Source: Dialister sp. UBA7295
GTDB taxonomy: Bacteria; Bacillota; Negativicutes; Veillonellales; Dialisteraceae
Direction of reading: 5' to 3'
Assembly (NCBI GenBank): GCA_002471975.1
Contig: DKQZ01000015.1
Span: forward strand, 1-15,065
DNA: 15,065 bases
Part shown: positions 6,433 through 13,361 of the stretch, piece by piece
Layout: every line of letters begins with the position of its first letter
How positions within the stretch are numbered: position 1 is the first letter of the stretch
Position numbers and translations under genes: made by a program
Notes under the pieces: model-generated
The model's input: only the letters and a program-made list of their open reading frames with translations
Database searches by the model: none
What the model was told of the DNA's origin: nothing

Positions 6433-7224
6433 ATGAAGTTTCTGGTATGTGTGAAACAGGTCGTGGACACTTCTAAAATGGAAGTCGACCCGGTCACTGG
6501 AAGATTGAAGAGAAATAATGCGAACAGCATCCTGAATCCGCTGGACAGGAATGCCCTGGAAGCGGCTTTCGGGCTTCGGGAAAAAGTGGGCGGAACGGTC
6601 ACCGTCATCACCATGGGTCCTCCCCAGGCAGGAGCTGTCCTGAAAGAAGCTGTTTCCATGGGAGCGGATGAAGTCTATCTGGCGACGGACCGTGCCTTTG
6701 GCGGGGCAGATACCCTGGCGACCAGTTATACCTTGGCCAAAGTCATTGAAAAGCTGGGCCATTTCGATCTTATTTTCTGCGGACAGGAGTCCATCGACAG
6801 CAATACGGCCCAGATTGGTCCGGAAATTGCGGCAACCCTGGGTATTTCCGACGTCAGCGGCGCTACGGATATTTCCTTTGAAAAAGAAGGATTCATCACC
6901 GTTCACCGGCCCCTCAAGGAAAATGTGGAAGTCCTGGACCTGAAGCTTCCTGCCGTCATTACCTGTACGGCTGACCTCAACAAACCGAGATACCCGAGCC
7001 TTAAGGGCATTCTGAAGAAGAATGAAGTGGAAATCCACAATATCACCTCTGCCGACGTGGATGTGGATCCGGGCCGCATTGGCATGAAAGGATCGCCCAC
7101 CCAGGTGCGCCAGGTCCGTCCCATCGTGCCGCCGAAGAAAGAAAATCTCCGGATCGAAGATAAAACGGCTGAAGAAGCAGCGGACGGCCTTTTCGAAGCC
7201 ATGAAGAAACTGAATCTCATGTAA
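6433..7224 (+). CDS. etfB: Electron transfer flavoprotein, beta subunit
   Basis: Beta subunit of 263 residues. With EtfA it forms a cytoplasmic flavin heterodimer that passes electrons between acyl-CoA dehydrogenases or other flavoenzymes and their partners. Visible marks are the N-terminal MKFLVCVKQVVD strand, NPLDRNALEAA, and the nucleotide-binding segment at 117-131 (GQESIDSNTAQIGPE). The partner-recognition loop is about 184-200 (KPRYPSLKGIL). The nucleotide-binding motif, which in the bifurcating Megasphaera-type protein reads GDTAQVGP, here reads SNTAQIGP. GGGGG lies 6 bases before the ATG. No dehydrogenase partner is encoded in the window, so the electron donor and whether it bifurcates are open. 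Confidence 0.93.
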   Translation: MKFLVCVKQVVDTSKMEVDPVTGRLKRNNANSILNPLDRNALEAAFGLREKVGGTVTVITMGPPQAGAVLKEAVSMGADEVYLATDRAFGGADTLATSYTLAKVIEKLGHFDLIFCGQESIDSNTAQIGPEIAATLGISDVSGATDISFEKEGFITVHRPLKENVEVLDLKLPAVITCTADLNKPRYPSLKGILKKNEVEIHNITSADVDVDPGRIGMKGSPTQVRQVRPIVPPKKENLRIEDKTAEEAADGLFEAMKKLNLM

Positions 7225-7234
7225 GGAGGGCATT

Positions 7235-8248
7235 ATGGATTTTTCTGAATATAAAGGAATATATGTCATCGGTGCTCTCGAAGACGGAAAGATTCAGAGG
7301 GTCACCGGAGAACTCACCGGAGAGGCCAAGGTGCTGGCCAACGAGCTGGGAGAAAAAGTGGAAGTCATCCTTTTGGGCGGTAAACTTTCCGATCAGCCGG
7401 AAAGTCTGATTTCCCTGGGAGCTGACGTGGTCTACGTCATGACCAGTCCCATCCTTGACCATTATGACGGAAAGGCTTACCAGAAAGCGCTGGCAGGCTT
7501 CCTCAAAGATAAAAAGCCGGATACCGTGATTTTCGCTGCCACTGCCTATGGTCGTGATTTGGCCCCCAGAGTAGCAGCCGAACTTGTCTGCGGTGTCACA
7601 GCCGACGTGACTGAACTTTCTGCGGATAAGGAAAAGGGCCTTGTCATCTGGTCCCGTCCTGCCATGGATGGAAATATTATGGCCGACATCGTGAGCCCTC
7701 TCTTCCGTCCCCAGGTAGGGACCGTGCGCCCCGGTATTTTCAGGTATCCGAAAGCTGACGAAACGAGAAAAGGGGAAGTGGTCCATGTACCGCTCACGCT
7801 TTCTTCCGATGACCTTGGCACCATTCTCAAAGAAATCATTCAGGGTGAAAAGGAAGAAAATCCCGTGGACCTCGCAAAAATAGTGGTTGCCGGGGGACGC
7901 GGTTTCCACAGTGAAGAAGAATGGAAATGGGTCCATGAGCTGGCAGACCTTTTAGGGGGAGCGGTGGGCTGCAGCCGTCCGATTTCCGAACTGGGCTGGG
8001 AACCCCACAGCCGACAGATCGGTCAGACCGGAAAGGGTATTTCCCCGAAGGTTTACTTTGCCCTCGGCATTTCTGGTGCCATGCAGCATATGTGCGCTGT
8101 CAATGCAGACATCATCATTGCCGTCAACAAGGATCCGAAGGCGCCGATCATGGAGCTTGCCGACTATGCCATTGTGGCTGACCTCAAAGAATTTATGCCT
8201 CTTCTTATAGAAAAAATAAAAAAGGCAAAGGCAGAAAAACAGGCCTGA
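7235..8248 (+). CDS. etfA: Electron transfer flavoprotein, alpha subunit
   Basis: Alpha subunit of 337 residues carrying the main FAD site. The N-terminal half is the ETF alpha/beta domain. The C-terminal FAD domain begins near residue 214 with VAGGRGFHSEEEW, followed by R248 (GCSRPI), QIGQTGKGISP, ALGISGAMQH and AVNKDPKAPIMELADY, all family signatures. An AAGGAGG site lies between the etfB stop and the ATG (10-base gap), so the two subunits are co-translated. I see no terminator right after it; a promoter for the next gene lies just past its stop. Confidence 0.95.
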   Translation: MDFSEYKGIYVIGALEDGKIQRVTGELTGEAKVLANELGEKVEVILLGGKLSDQPESLISLGADVVYVMTSPILDHYDGKAYQKALAGFLKDKKPDTVIFAATAYGRDLAPRVAAELVCGVTADVTELSADKEKGLVIWSRPAMDGNIMADIVSPLFRPQVGTVRPGIFRYPKADETRKGEVVHVPLTLSSDDLGTILKEIIQGEKEENPVDLAKIVVAGGRGFHSEEEWKWVHELADLLGGAVGCSRPISELGWEPHSRQIGQTGKGISPKVYFALGISGAMQHMCAVNADIIIAVNKDPKAPIMELADYAIVADLKEFMPLLIEKIKKAKAEKQA

Positions 8249-8252
8249 ACAA

Positions 8253-8261
8253 TGGTATAAT
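8253..8261 (+). promoter_or_regulatory. Probable extended -10 promoter of the aminotransferase-like gene
   Basis: TG-G-TATAAT lies just after the etfA stop, 72 bases before the next start. The same ATGGTATAAT string precedes ruvC (11108-11117). No clear -35 box is seen. The gene may be transcribed both from here and by read-through from etfBA. Confidence 0.6.
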
Positions 8262-8285
8262 ACAGAGAGACAGTTTATTAAGAAT

Positions 8286-8303
8286 CCGGGACACCGGTCC
8301 CGG
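8286..8303 (+). promoter_or_regulatory. Leader hairpin upstream of the aminotransferase-like gene
   Basis: A perfect 7-bp inverted repeat CCGGGAC / GTCCCGG with loop ACCG sits in the predicted leader, about 25 bases after the -10 box and about 30 before the start. No T run follows, so it is not a classic attenuator. It could be an mRNA-stabilising structure or an operator. Confidence 0.5.
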
Positions 8304-8332
8304 TTCATTTGAACTTTGCGGAGGTGAACGGT

Positions 8333-9211
8333 ATGGCAGATTACAAACCTACCATTTACTACAATCACAATTTCTATTATGACTTTGGCCCCCTCATCAC
8401 CCCGGATGACAGAGGCATCATGTTTGGCGACGGCGCTTATGAATGGATCCGCATTTTCCACGGCCATCCCTTTGCCCTGTCCTATCATACCGACCGTCTC
8501 TACCGTTCCATGAGACTTCTCGGCATCCGTCCTGTCACTGCGCCGGATGAATTCACGGAAATCGTGGAGACCGTCATTGACGAATCCAGTGTGGAAGAAG
8601 GGTATGTGAAGATCATCGTGACCCGCGGCGCCGGAGAGCATGATTTCACCATTCCGGCCAGAAATAAACTTCGTCCGAACGTCCTGGTTTACGCAAAACC
8701 CATCGACCTTAAGTCCATCGAAGCCGTCCAGGGCGGTGTGAAGTGCATCACCATGGAAGATGACCGCGGTCACCATTCCGATATCCTTTCCCTGAACCAG
8801 CTGAACAATATGATGGCCCGGGCCGAAGCGCAGAAGAAGGGCTGCTATGATGCCATTTTCCATCTGGGCGACCTTCTCACTGAAGCCAGCCATTCCAATG
8901 TGTGCATCGTCAAGGCAGGCGTCATCTGGACCCCGGCCAAGAATGAACACATGATTCCGGGCATTACCCGTTCCCTGGTTCTCACCCGCGTAGCTCCGAC
9001 GGCCGGTGTCACCTCCATTGATGACGGTGATGATCCTGTCCGCATGAACGACGTATTCAACGCAGAAGAAGTATTCCTCACCAATACTCTGGACGGCATC
9101 ATCCCGGTACTCTCTATCGATGGAAAACCCATCGGCAATGGAGAAGTGGGCACCGTAACGAAGAAGATTCAGGAACATTACCATCACCTCATGACCGATG
9201 GTCTGCCGTAA
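8333..9211 (+). CDS. Fold-type IV PLP aminotransferase homologue lacking the catalytic lysine
   Basis: Class IV (D-alanine / branched-chain aminotransferase and aminodeoxychorismate lyase) homologue of 292 residues, normal family length. Start ATG 8333 has GGAGGTGA seven bases upstream; an in-frame ATG at 8309 lacks such a site. Family marks: DDRGIMFGDGAYEWIR (25-40), H52 and DRLYRS (54-59), TRG (97-99), E184 and N188 (TEASHSN), GITR (210-213). The Schiff-base lysine, which in D-amino acid aminotransferase lies in D-I-K-S-L-N, is replaced: the stretch reads D150-I-L152-S-L-N (codon CTT, 8786-8788). The D-alanine carboxylate trap Arg-x-His after TRG is also absent (GEHDF). Cofactor-pocket residues therefore persist without the usual catalytic base. 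It may be a non-catalytic binding protein or an enzyme of unusual mechanism; I would not call it D-alanine aminotransferase. Confidence 0.85.
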   Translation: MADYKPTIYYNHNFYYDFGPLITPDDRGIMFGDGAYEWIRIFHGHPFALSYHTDRLYRSMRLLGIRPVTAPDEFTEIVETVIDESSVEEGYVKIIVTRGAGEHDFTIPARNKLRPNVLVYAKPIDLKSIEAVQGGVKCITMEDDRGHHSDILSLNQLNNMMARAEAQKKGCYDAIFHLGDLLTEASHSNVCIVKAGVIWTPAKNEHMIPGITRSLVLTRVAPTAGVTSIDDGDDPVRMNDVFNAEEVFLTNTLDGIIPVLSIDGKPIGNGEVGTVTKKIQEHYHHLMTDGLP

Positions 9212-9233
9212 TAGATCAGTTTTGAAATGAAAT

Positions 9234-9267
9234 AAAAAGCTCATTGACTCCGGCCAATGAGCTTTTT
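9234..9267 (+). terminator. Strong Rho-independent terminator after the aminotransferase-like gene
   Basis: A 13-bp stem AAAAAGCTCATTG / CAATGAGCTTTTT (9234-9246 with 9255-9267) with an 8-base loop. The A run on one arm and the T run on the other allow action in both directions. It begins 22 bases after the stop codon. Confidence 0.9.
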
Positions 9268-9334
9268 GCATGAAATATTTCCTCCTTCTATGGGTAAGAG
9301 AGGAGAACTGCAGGAATAAAAATCTTTCGCTTAT

Positions 9335-9362
9335 AGTTATCAGTTATCAGTTATCAGTTGTG
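9335..9362. repeat. Heptamer array A (AGTTATC orientation)
   Basis: Three perfect AGTTATC units and one AGTTGTG. An opposite-oriented ACTGATAAC follows at 9371-9379 and can pair with GTTATCAGT (9350-9358). Confidence 0.85.
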
Positions 9363-9433
9363 GTTCCTCCACTGATAACCTCATCATTTCCGGCAATTCA
9401 ACATATTGTGCAATGATTGTACGGGCCTTTTAC

Positions 9434-9500
9434 AGCTGTCAGTTCACAGTTGTGCTGGCGGTCCACATACACTGATAACTGCGAACTGAGAACTGATAAC
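9434..9500. repeat. Heptamer array B, internally inverted (AGTTNNN then ACTGATA)
   Basis: AGCTGTC-AGTTCAC-AGTTGTG (9434-9454) is followed after 16 bases by ACTGATA-ACTGCGA-ACTGAGA-ACTGATA (9471-9498) in the opposite sense. With array A this fills most of the 390-base gap between the terminator and gltS. I see no gene in 9212-9601. Confidence 0.75.
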
Positions 9501-9571
9501 TTCTTATTTTCCAGAGTTTAAAGGATTCTGTAATTATTGAATTTCCATACCCATTCCTCCTGCTCTATGGT

Positions 9572-9577
9572 TATAAT
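9572..9577 (+). promoter_or_regulatory. Probable -10 box of the gltS-like gene
   Basis: A perfect TATAAT (within ATGGTTATAAT) lies 24 bases before the start codon, between array B and the gene. The -35 region is not recognisable. Confidence 0.5.
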
Positions 9578-9601
9578 AGAAAGAAATGAGGAGGTGAGGC
9601 T

Positions 9602-10828
9602 ATGAATGTACAGCTTGATTTGTACCAGACCCTGGCTGCGGCGGGGGCGGTTTATATTGCGGGCCGTTTCCTGAAGCTTCACTTTTCCGTATTTGAAAAG
9701 TTCTGTATTCCCTCGGCCGTGGTGGGCGGGGTGCTTTTTGCTATCCTGAACTGCCTCCTGAGCGTTTCCCATGTATGGCGTTTCCATCTGGATGGAGACG
9801 TGCTGGAGCTGGGGCTCATCCTTTTCTTCTCCAGTATGGGCTACATGGTGAGCGGGAAAATGGTGAGGAAAGGGGGAAATGCCCTTTTCCAGGGAAGCCG
9901 GATGGTCATCAAAATGGCCCTGCTGGTGCTGGGGCTCATTCTTCTCCAGAATTTCGTGGGCATCCTTTCCGCGAAAATCTTCGGACTTCCCTCCCTTTTC
10001 GGCCTCATATCGGGGTCCATTCCCCTGGTGGGAAGCTTTGGAACTGCCGGGGCCTTTGGTCCCGTGCTGGAACGTCTGGGAGTACAAAATGCCGTTTCCA
10101 TCGGATTTGAAGCGGCCACCTTCGGCATGATCGCCGGTTCCATCCTGGGCGGACCCATCGGGGAAAACCTCATTTTCCGCCATCACCTTCTGCCTTCCAT
10201 ACCTGAAGGCGCTGCAGGGCAGGGTACACAGAAAGGAAAAAGTCCGGAGAAACCGCTCCCGGTCATCCACTTTCCCAATTTCATGTCCGGCTTCGTGCAG
10301 CTTCTGATAGCCATGGGCTTTGGCACCTTTGTGAGTCATTTGTTCGCAGTCTTTGGCATCATCGTACCCGCTTACATCGGTGCCATGATTTCAGCCATTA
10401 TCATCAGAAATACCGGCGAATATTTCCATCTCTATACCGTTTACCCCGATGAAATTCATGTGCTGGGGACCCTTTTCCTCAATATTTTCCTTTCCTGCGC
10501 CCTCATGCAGATGAATCTCTGGCAGCAGGCGTCCCTTTTCCTGCCCCTCATGGCGACCCTTCTGATCCAGACGTTGCTGGTGGCCGGTTTTGCGTACTTC
10601 ATCGTTTTCAAGGCTATGGGGTCAGACTATGATGCAGCCATCATGGCCTCCGGAATCTGCGGCTTCACCATGGGCGCTCTCCCCAATGCGGTGGCCAATA
10701 TGAACGCCCTCTGCGAACGGTTCGGTCCCGCCCCCACCGCCTACTTCGTCATACCCCTCATAGGCGCATTCGTGGTGGATTTCCTCAACATGTCGACGAT
10801 TATGATATTGATAAACCTTTTGAAATAA
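9602..10828 (+). CDS. gltS: GltS-family sodium/glutamate symporter homologue
   Basis: Hydrophobic membrane protein of 408 residues (E. coli GltS is about 400) with about ten membrane segments. Family marks: FFSSMGY (near 77), loop GSIPLVGSFGTAGAFGP (138-154), ATFGMIAGSILGGP, and the matching second-half loop ASGICGFTMGALPNAVANMN (349-368) followed by ERFGPAPTAYFVIPLIGAF and a final DFLN. In E. coli GltS both loops carry histidine (GGHGT and AAGHCGF); here these are GSFGT and ASGICGF. Family membership is clear, but substrate and ion use may differ from glutamate/sodium, so the symbol is provisional. GGAGGTGA lies before the ATG. It stands alone, with heptamer arrays on both sides and its own terminator. 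Confidence 0.85.
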   Translation: MNVQLDLYQTLAAAGAVYIAGRFLKLHFSVFEKFCIPSAVVGGVLFAILNCLLSVSHVWRFHLDGDVLELGLILFFSSMGYMVSGKMVRKGGNALFQGSRMVIKMALLVLGLILLQNFVGILSAKIFGLPSLFGLISGSIPLVGSFGTAGAFGPVLERLGVQNAVSIGFEAATFGMIAGSILGGPIGENLIFRHHLLPSIPEGAAGQGTQKGKSPEKPLPVIHFPNFMSGFVQLLIAMGFGTFVSHLFAVFGIIVPAYIGAMISAIIIRNTGEYFHLYTVYPDEIHVLGTLFLNIFLSCALMQMNLWQQASLFLPLMATLLIQTLLVAGFAYFIVFKAMGSDYDAAIMASGICGFTMGALPNAVANMNALCERFGPAPTAYFVIPLIGAFVVDFLNMSTIMILINLLK

Positions 10829-10857
10829 ATTTTTTCAAAGACCGCAGGTGTATAAAA

Positions 10858-10892
10858 AGTTATCAGTTATCAGTTCACAGTTCTCAGTGAAG
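10858..10892. repeat. Heptamer array C (AGTTATC orientation)
   Basis: Five units: AGTTATC, AGTTATC, AGTTCAC, AGTTCTC, AGTGAAG. It lies between the gltS stop and its terminator and has the same sense as array A. Confidence 0.8.
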
Positions 10893-10895
10893 GAG

Positions 10896-10927
10896 GCCCG
10901 CATCCAATTGGATGGCGGGCTATTTTT
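10896..10927 (+). terminator. Rho-independent terminator after gltS
   Basis: GCCCGC (10896-10901) pairs with GCGGGC (10915-10920). The inner palindrome ATCC-AATT-GGAT extends the stem, with one bulged G at 10914. TATTTTTA follows. Confidence 0.8.
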
Positions 10928-10965
10928 ATATACAATTCTCGTTGAAAATGGTTAAATCCTTATAT

Positions 10966-10997
10966 AAAAAGGCCGCCTCTCCTATAAAAAGGCGGCC
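10966..10997 (-). terminator. Terminator-like hairpin oriented on the minus strand
   Basis: The stem GGCCGCCT / AGGCGGCC (10971-10978 with 10990-10997) is preceded by AAAAA at 10966-10970, so read on the minus strand it is followed by a T run. No minus-strand gene lies to its right in this window. On the plus strand there is no T tract after it. Confidence 0.55.
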
Positions 10998-11003
10998 ACC
11001 ACG

Positions 11004-11059
11004 ACTGATGACTGATAACTGATGACTGATAACTGATAACTGATAACTGATAACTGATA
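11004..11059. repeat. Heptamer array D (ACTGATA orientation)
   Basis: Eight head-to-tail units, ACTGATA with two ACTGATG variants (11004-11010 and 11018-11024). The sense is opposite to array C, so C and D can pair across the two hairpins between them. It ends 93 bases before ruvC. Confidence 0.9.
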
Positions 11060-11108
11060 ACCGACCCGGCTAGCTATTTCTATTTTCCGGTGCCCGGTTG
11101 CTTTTTTA

Positions 11109-11117
11109 TGGTATAAT
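11109..11117 (+). promoter_or_regulatory. Probable extended -10 promoter of the ruv operon
   Basis: TG-G-TATAAT lies 35 bases before the ruvC start and is identical to the element before the aminotransferase-like gene. No LexA-type or other operator is recognised next to it. Confidence 0.6.
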
Positions 11118-11151
11118 TACTGTGTATGTCTATTATTTTACAGGATGGTTC

Positions 11152-11652
11152 ATGATGCGGGTATTGGGAATTGACCCGGGCACCGGGCGCTGCGGGTTCG
11201 GGGTGGTGGAGAAGAATGGCACGGCCATCACGCCGGTGAATTACGGGGTCATTGAGACTTATAAGGACCAGAGTGATCTGGAAAGGCTGAATATCGTCTA
11301 CGAAGGGATCTGCGAGCTTATTGCTGCCTACCGGCCCCAGTTCATGGGGGTGGAGACCCTTTATTTCAATACGAATATCACCACGGGCATCAAAGTGGCC
11401 CAGGCGAGGGGAGTCATCCTGCTGGCGGGGTATCGCCAGAATATACCCATCGTCCCCGTGACGCCGCTCCAGGTGAAGCAGCAGCTCACGGGCTATGGCC
11501 GGGCGGACAAGAAGCAGGTCATAGAAATGGTGAAAAGGCTCATGCATATCAATAGGAAAATCGATCCCGATGACGCGGCGGATGCGCTTGCCATCGGGCT
11601 TACCGCCATTTATCATGTGGAACATGGTCAGTTATTTGAGGGAATGAAATGA
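11152..11652 (+). CDS. ruvC: Holliday junction endonuclease RuvC
   Basis: Structure-specific nuclease of about 166 residues that cuts four-way junctions with the RuvAB motor. All four catalytic acids are present, numbered from ATG 11152: D8 (GIDPG), E68 (GVETLYF), D141 and D144 (DPDDAADALA). Two ATGs in tandem (11152, 11155) are both possible starts behind AGGA; a TTG further upstream is not credible. The stop overlaps the ruvA start by four bases (ATGA). First gene of the ruvC-ruvA-ruvB operon. Confidence 0.95.
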   Translation: MMRVLGIDPGTGRCGFGVVEKNGTAITPVNYGVIETYKDQSDLERLNIVYEGICELIAAYRPQFMGVETLYFNTNITTGIKVAQARGVILLAGYRQNIPIVPVTPLQVKQQLTGYGRADKKQVIEMVKRLMHINRKIDPDDAADALAIGLTAIYHVEHGQLFEGMK

Positions 11653-12251
11653 TTGGATACGTACGAGGCAGGGTGACTGCCCTTTTCAAGGATTCCTGCT
11701 TTCTGGAAGCAGGAGGCATAGGTTATCGGATTTTTATTTCCGACAAGACAAGACAGCAGCTGCAGACGGGGGAGGAAGCCAAACTTCTCACCTACATGGC
11801 AGTCCGGGAGGACGCCATCCTGCTCTATGGATTCCTGGGACAGGAGGAGCATGATTTATTTCTCATCCTTCTTTCCGTTTCAAAAATAGGCCCCAAAGTG
11901 GCCATGGGGATCCTTTCCGCCATGACGCCGCCTGCCTTCGTGGGCGCCGTGAAGACAGGAAATGTGACAGCCCTGACGAAGCTCCCCGGCATCGGCAAGA
12001 AAACGGCCGAACGGCTTCTGGTGGAGCTGAAGGATAAAGTGGGCGCTTTTGTTTCCGAAGAAGAACCGGTTAATACGGAACCGGAAATGCCTGCTGATGA
12101 TGGAATTACGGGGGAAGCCGTTAAAGCACTTATGTCTCTTGGCTATGAAACGGGAGAAATCATGCCGGTACTGAAGAAACTTTCCGGTTCCTGTGACAGT
12201 GTACAGAAACTGATTTCCGCGGCACTCCGCGAGTTTGCCCGGGGAAATTAA
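11649..12251 (+). CDS. ruvA: Holliday junction DNA-binding protein RuvA
   Basis: RuvA of 200 residues, normal length, which holds the four-way junction open and recruits RuvB. It shows the N-terminal OB domain (MIGYVRGRV), two helix-hairpin-helix units (about 76-90, SKIGPKVAMGIL; about 109-124, LPGIGKKTAERLL), an acidic linker about 140-155, and the RuvB-contacting C-terminal domain (EAVKALMSLGY). Translation is coupled to ruvC by an ATGA overlap. Confidence 0.96.
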   Translation: MIGYVRGRVTALFKDSCFLEAGGIGYRIFISDKTRQQLQTGEEAKLLTYMAVREDAILLYGFLGQEEHDLFLILLSVSKIGPKVAMGILSAMTPPAFVGAVKTGNVTALTKLPGIGKKTAERLLVELKDKVGAFVSEEEPVNTEPEMPADDGITGEAVKALMSLGYETGEIMPVLKKLSGSCDSVQKLISAALREFARGN

Positions 12252-12260
12252 GGAGTATAT

Positions 12261-13361
12261 ATGAATAATAAATATATCAAGAGCCTTGGCGGCCGGGATG
12301 AGGAAGAAGTGCTGGGCAGTAAAGGCCGTATCGTCTCCACTGAGGAAATACCAAAGGATGAGTGGCAGACGTCGCTACGCCCCCAGCGGCTGGATGACTA
12401 CATCGGCCAGGAATCGTTCAAAAAAAATCTGAAAGTCTATATCGCTGCGGCCAAATCCCGCAAAGAAGCCCTGGATCACGTCCTCCTTTACGGACCTCCG
12501 GGCCTTGGGAAAACGACCATGGCAAAAATCATTGCCAATGAGCTGGGAGCCCAGTTCAAGCAGACCAGCGGGCCCGCCATCGGCCGCCCGGGAGAACTGG
12601 CAGCTATCTTGACCACTCTCCAGGATCATGACGTCCTTTTCATCGATGAAATTCACCGGCTGAACCGGAATGTGGAGGAAATACTCTATTCCGCCATGGA
12701 AGATTTTGCCCTTGATATCGTCATGGGGAAAGGCACTGGCGCCTCTTCCATCCGGATCGATCTGGCTCATTTTACCCTGATTGGAGCGACCACCCGGGCA
12801 GGATCCCTTTCGGCGCCGCTCCGGGACCGTTTCCTCATTACGAACCACATGCAGTTCTATGAGCCCTCTGAATTGAAACTGATCATCACGAGGGCTGCCC
12901 ATATCCTTGGCATCGATATCGATGACACGGGGGCAGAAGAAATCGCAAGGCGCTCCCGCGGTACGCCCCGTATCGCCAATCGCCTTTTAAAGAGAATCCG
13001 TGACTTTGCCCAGGTCCTGGGAAGTGCGATTACCTCAGATATCGCTTCCGAAGCTTTGGCGGCTCTCCATGTGGATAATATCGGCCTGGACGATTTGGAT
13101 AATGAAATATTAAAATCCATCATTTATAAATTCGGCGGCGGCCCCGTAGGCATTGATACTTTGTCTGCCGCAGTGAGTGAAGAGCGGGCCACCATCGAAG
13201 ACGTCTGCGAACCGTACCTCATGCAGATCGGATTTATTTCCAGGACTCCCAGAGGCCGCATAGCCACAAAGGCGGCCTATGACCATATCGGCGCCGTCTG
13301 GAATCCGAATGGAAGCCGGCCGCCGGAAAGGAGCCTTTTTGATGAAGATGGAAACAGGTAA
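12261..13361 (+). CDS. ruvB: Holliday junction branch-migration ATPase RuvB
   Basis: AAA+ motor of 366 residues, slightly longer than usual (about 330-350) because of N- and C-terminal extensions. Motifs: Walker A GPPGLGKT (78-85), Walker B FIDEIHR with D129/E130, sensor 1 GATTRAG (175-181), arginine finger region PLRDRF (186-191), and a C-terminal winged helix (GFISRTPRGR). AAGGAG precedes the ATG, nine bases after ruvA. Minor oddity: the conserved PAIE(R/K)PGDL segment reads PAIGRPGEL (G108). Confidence 0.96.
   Translation: MNNKYIKSLGGRDEEEVLGSKGRIVSTEEIPKDEWQTSLRPQRLDDYIGQESFKKNLKVYIAAAKSRKEALDHVLLYGPPGLGKTTMAKIIANELGAQFKQTSGPAIGRPGELAAILTTLQDHDVLFIDEIHRLNRNVEEILYSAMEDFALDIVMGKGTGASSIRIDLAHFTLIGATTRAGSLSAPLRDRFLITNHMQFYEPSELKLIITRAAHILGIDIDDTGAEEIARRSRGTPRIANRLLKRIRDFAQVLGSAITSDIASEALAALHVDNIGLDDLDNEILKSIIYKFGGGPVGIDTLSAAVSEERATIEDVCEPYLMQIGFISRTPRGRIATKAAYDHIGAVWNPNGSRPPERSLFDEDGNR

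Noticed and set aside
8333..9211. Plain annotation as D-alanine aminotransferase (dat)
   Set aside because: The catalytic lysine and the Arg-x-His carboxylate trap of that enzyme are both absent, so activity should not be assumed.
7952..9271. Minus-strand open frame of 439 codons opposite etfA and the aminotransferase-like gene
   Set aside because: It is a shadow of two convincing plus-strand genes, with no ribosome binding site and no recognisable family.
11004..11059. CRISPR array
   Set aside because: The units are 7 bases, directly adjacent and without unique spacers, and no cas genes are present.
9335..11059. Composite transposon or insertion sequence carrying gltS
   Set aside because: There is no transposase, no long terminal inverted repeats and no visible target duplication. 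The arrays are simple heptamers also found as another family elsewhere in the window.
12573..12599. RuvB PAIGRPGEL in place of PAIERPGDL as a sign of an inactive motor
   Set aside because: Walker A, Walker B, sensor 1 and the arginine finger are intact and the operon is complete. A single Glu to Gly change is noted in the gene entry but does not support loss of function.
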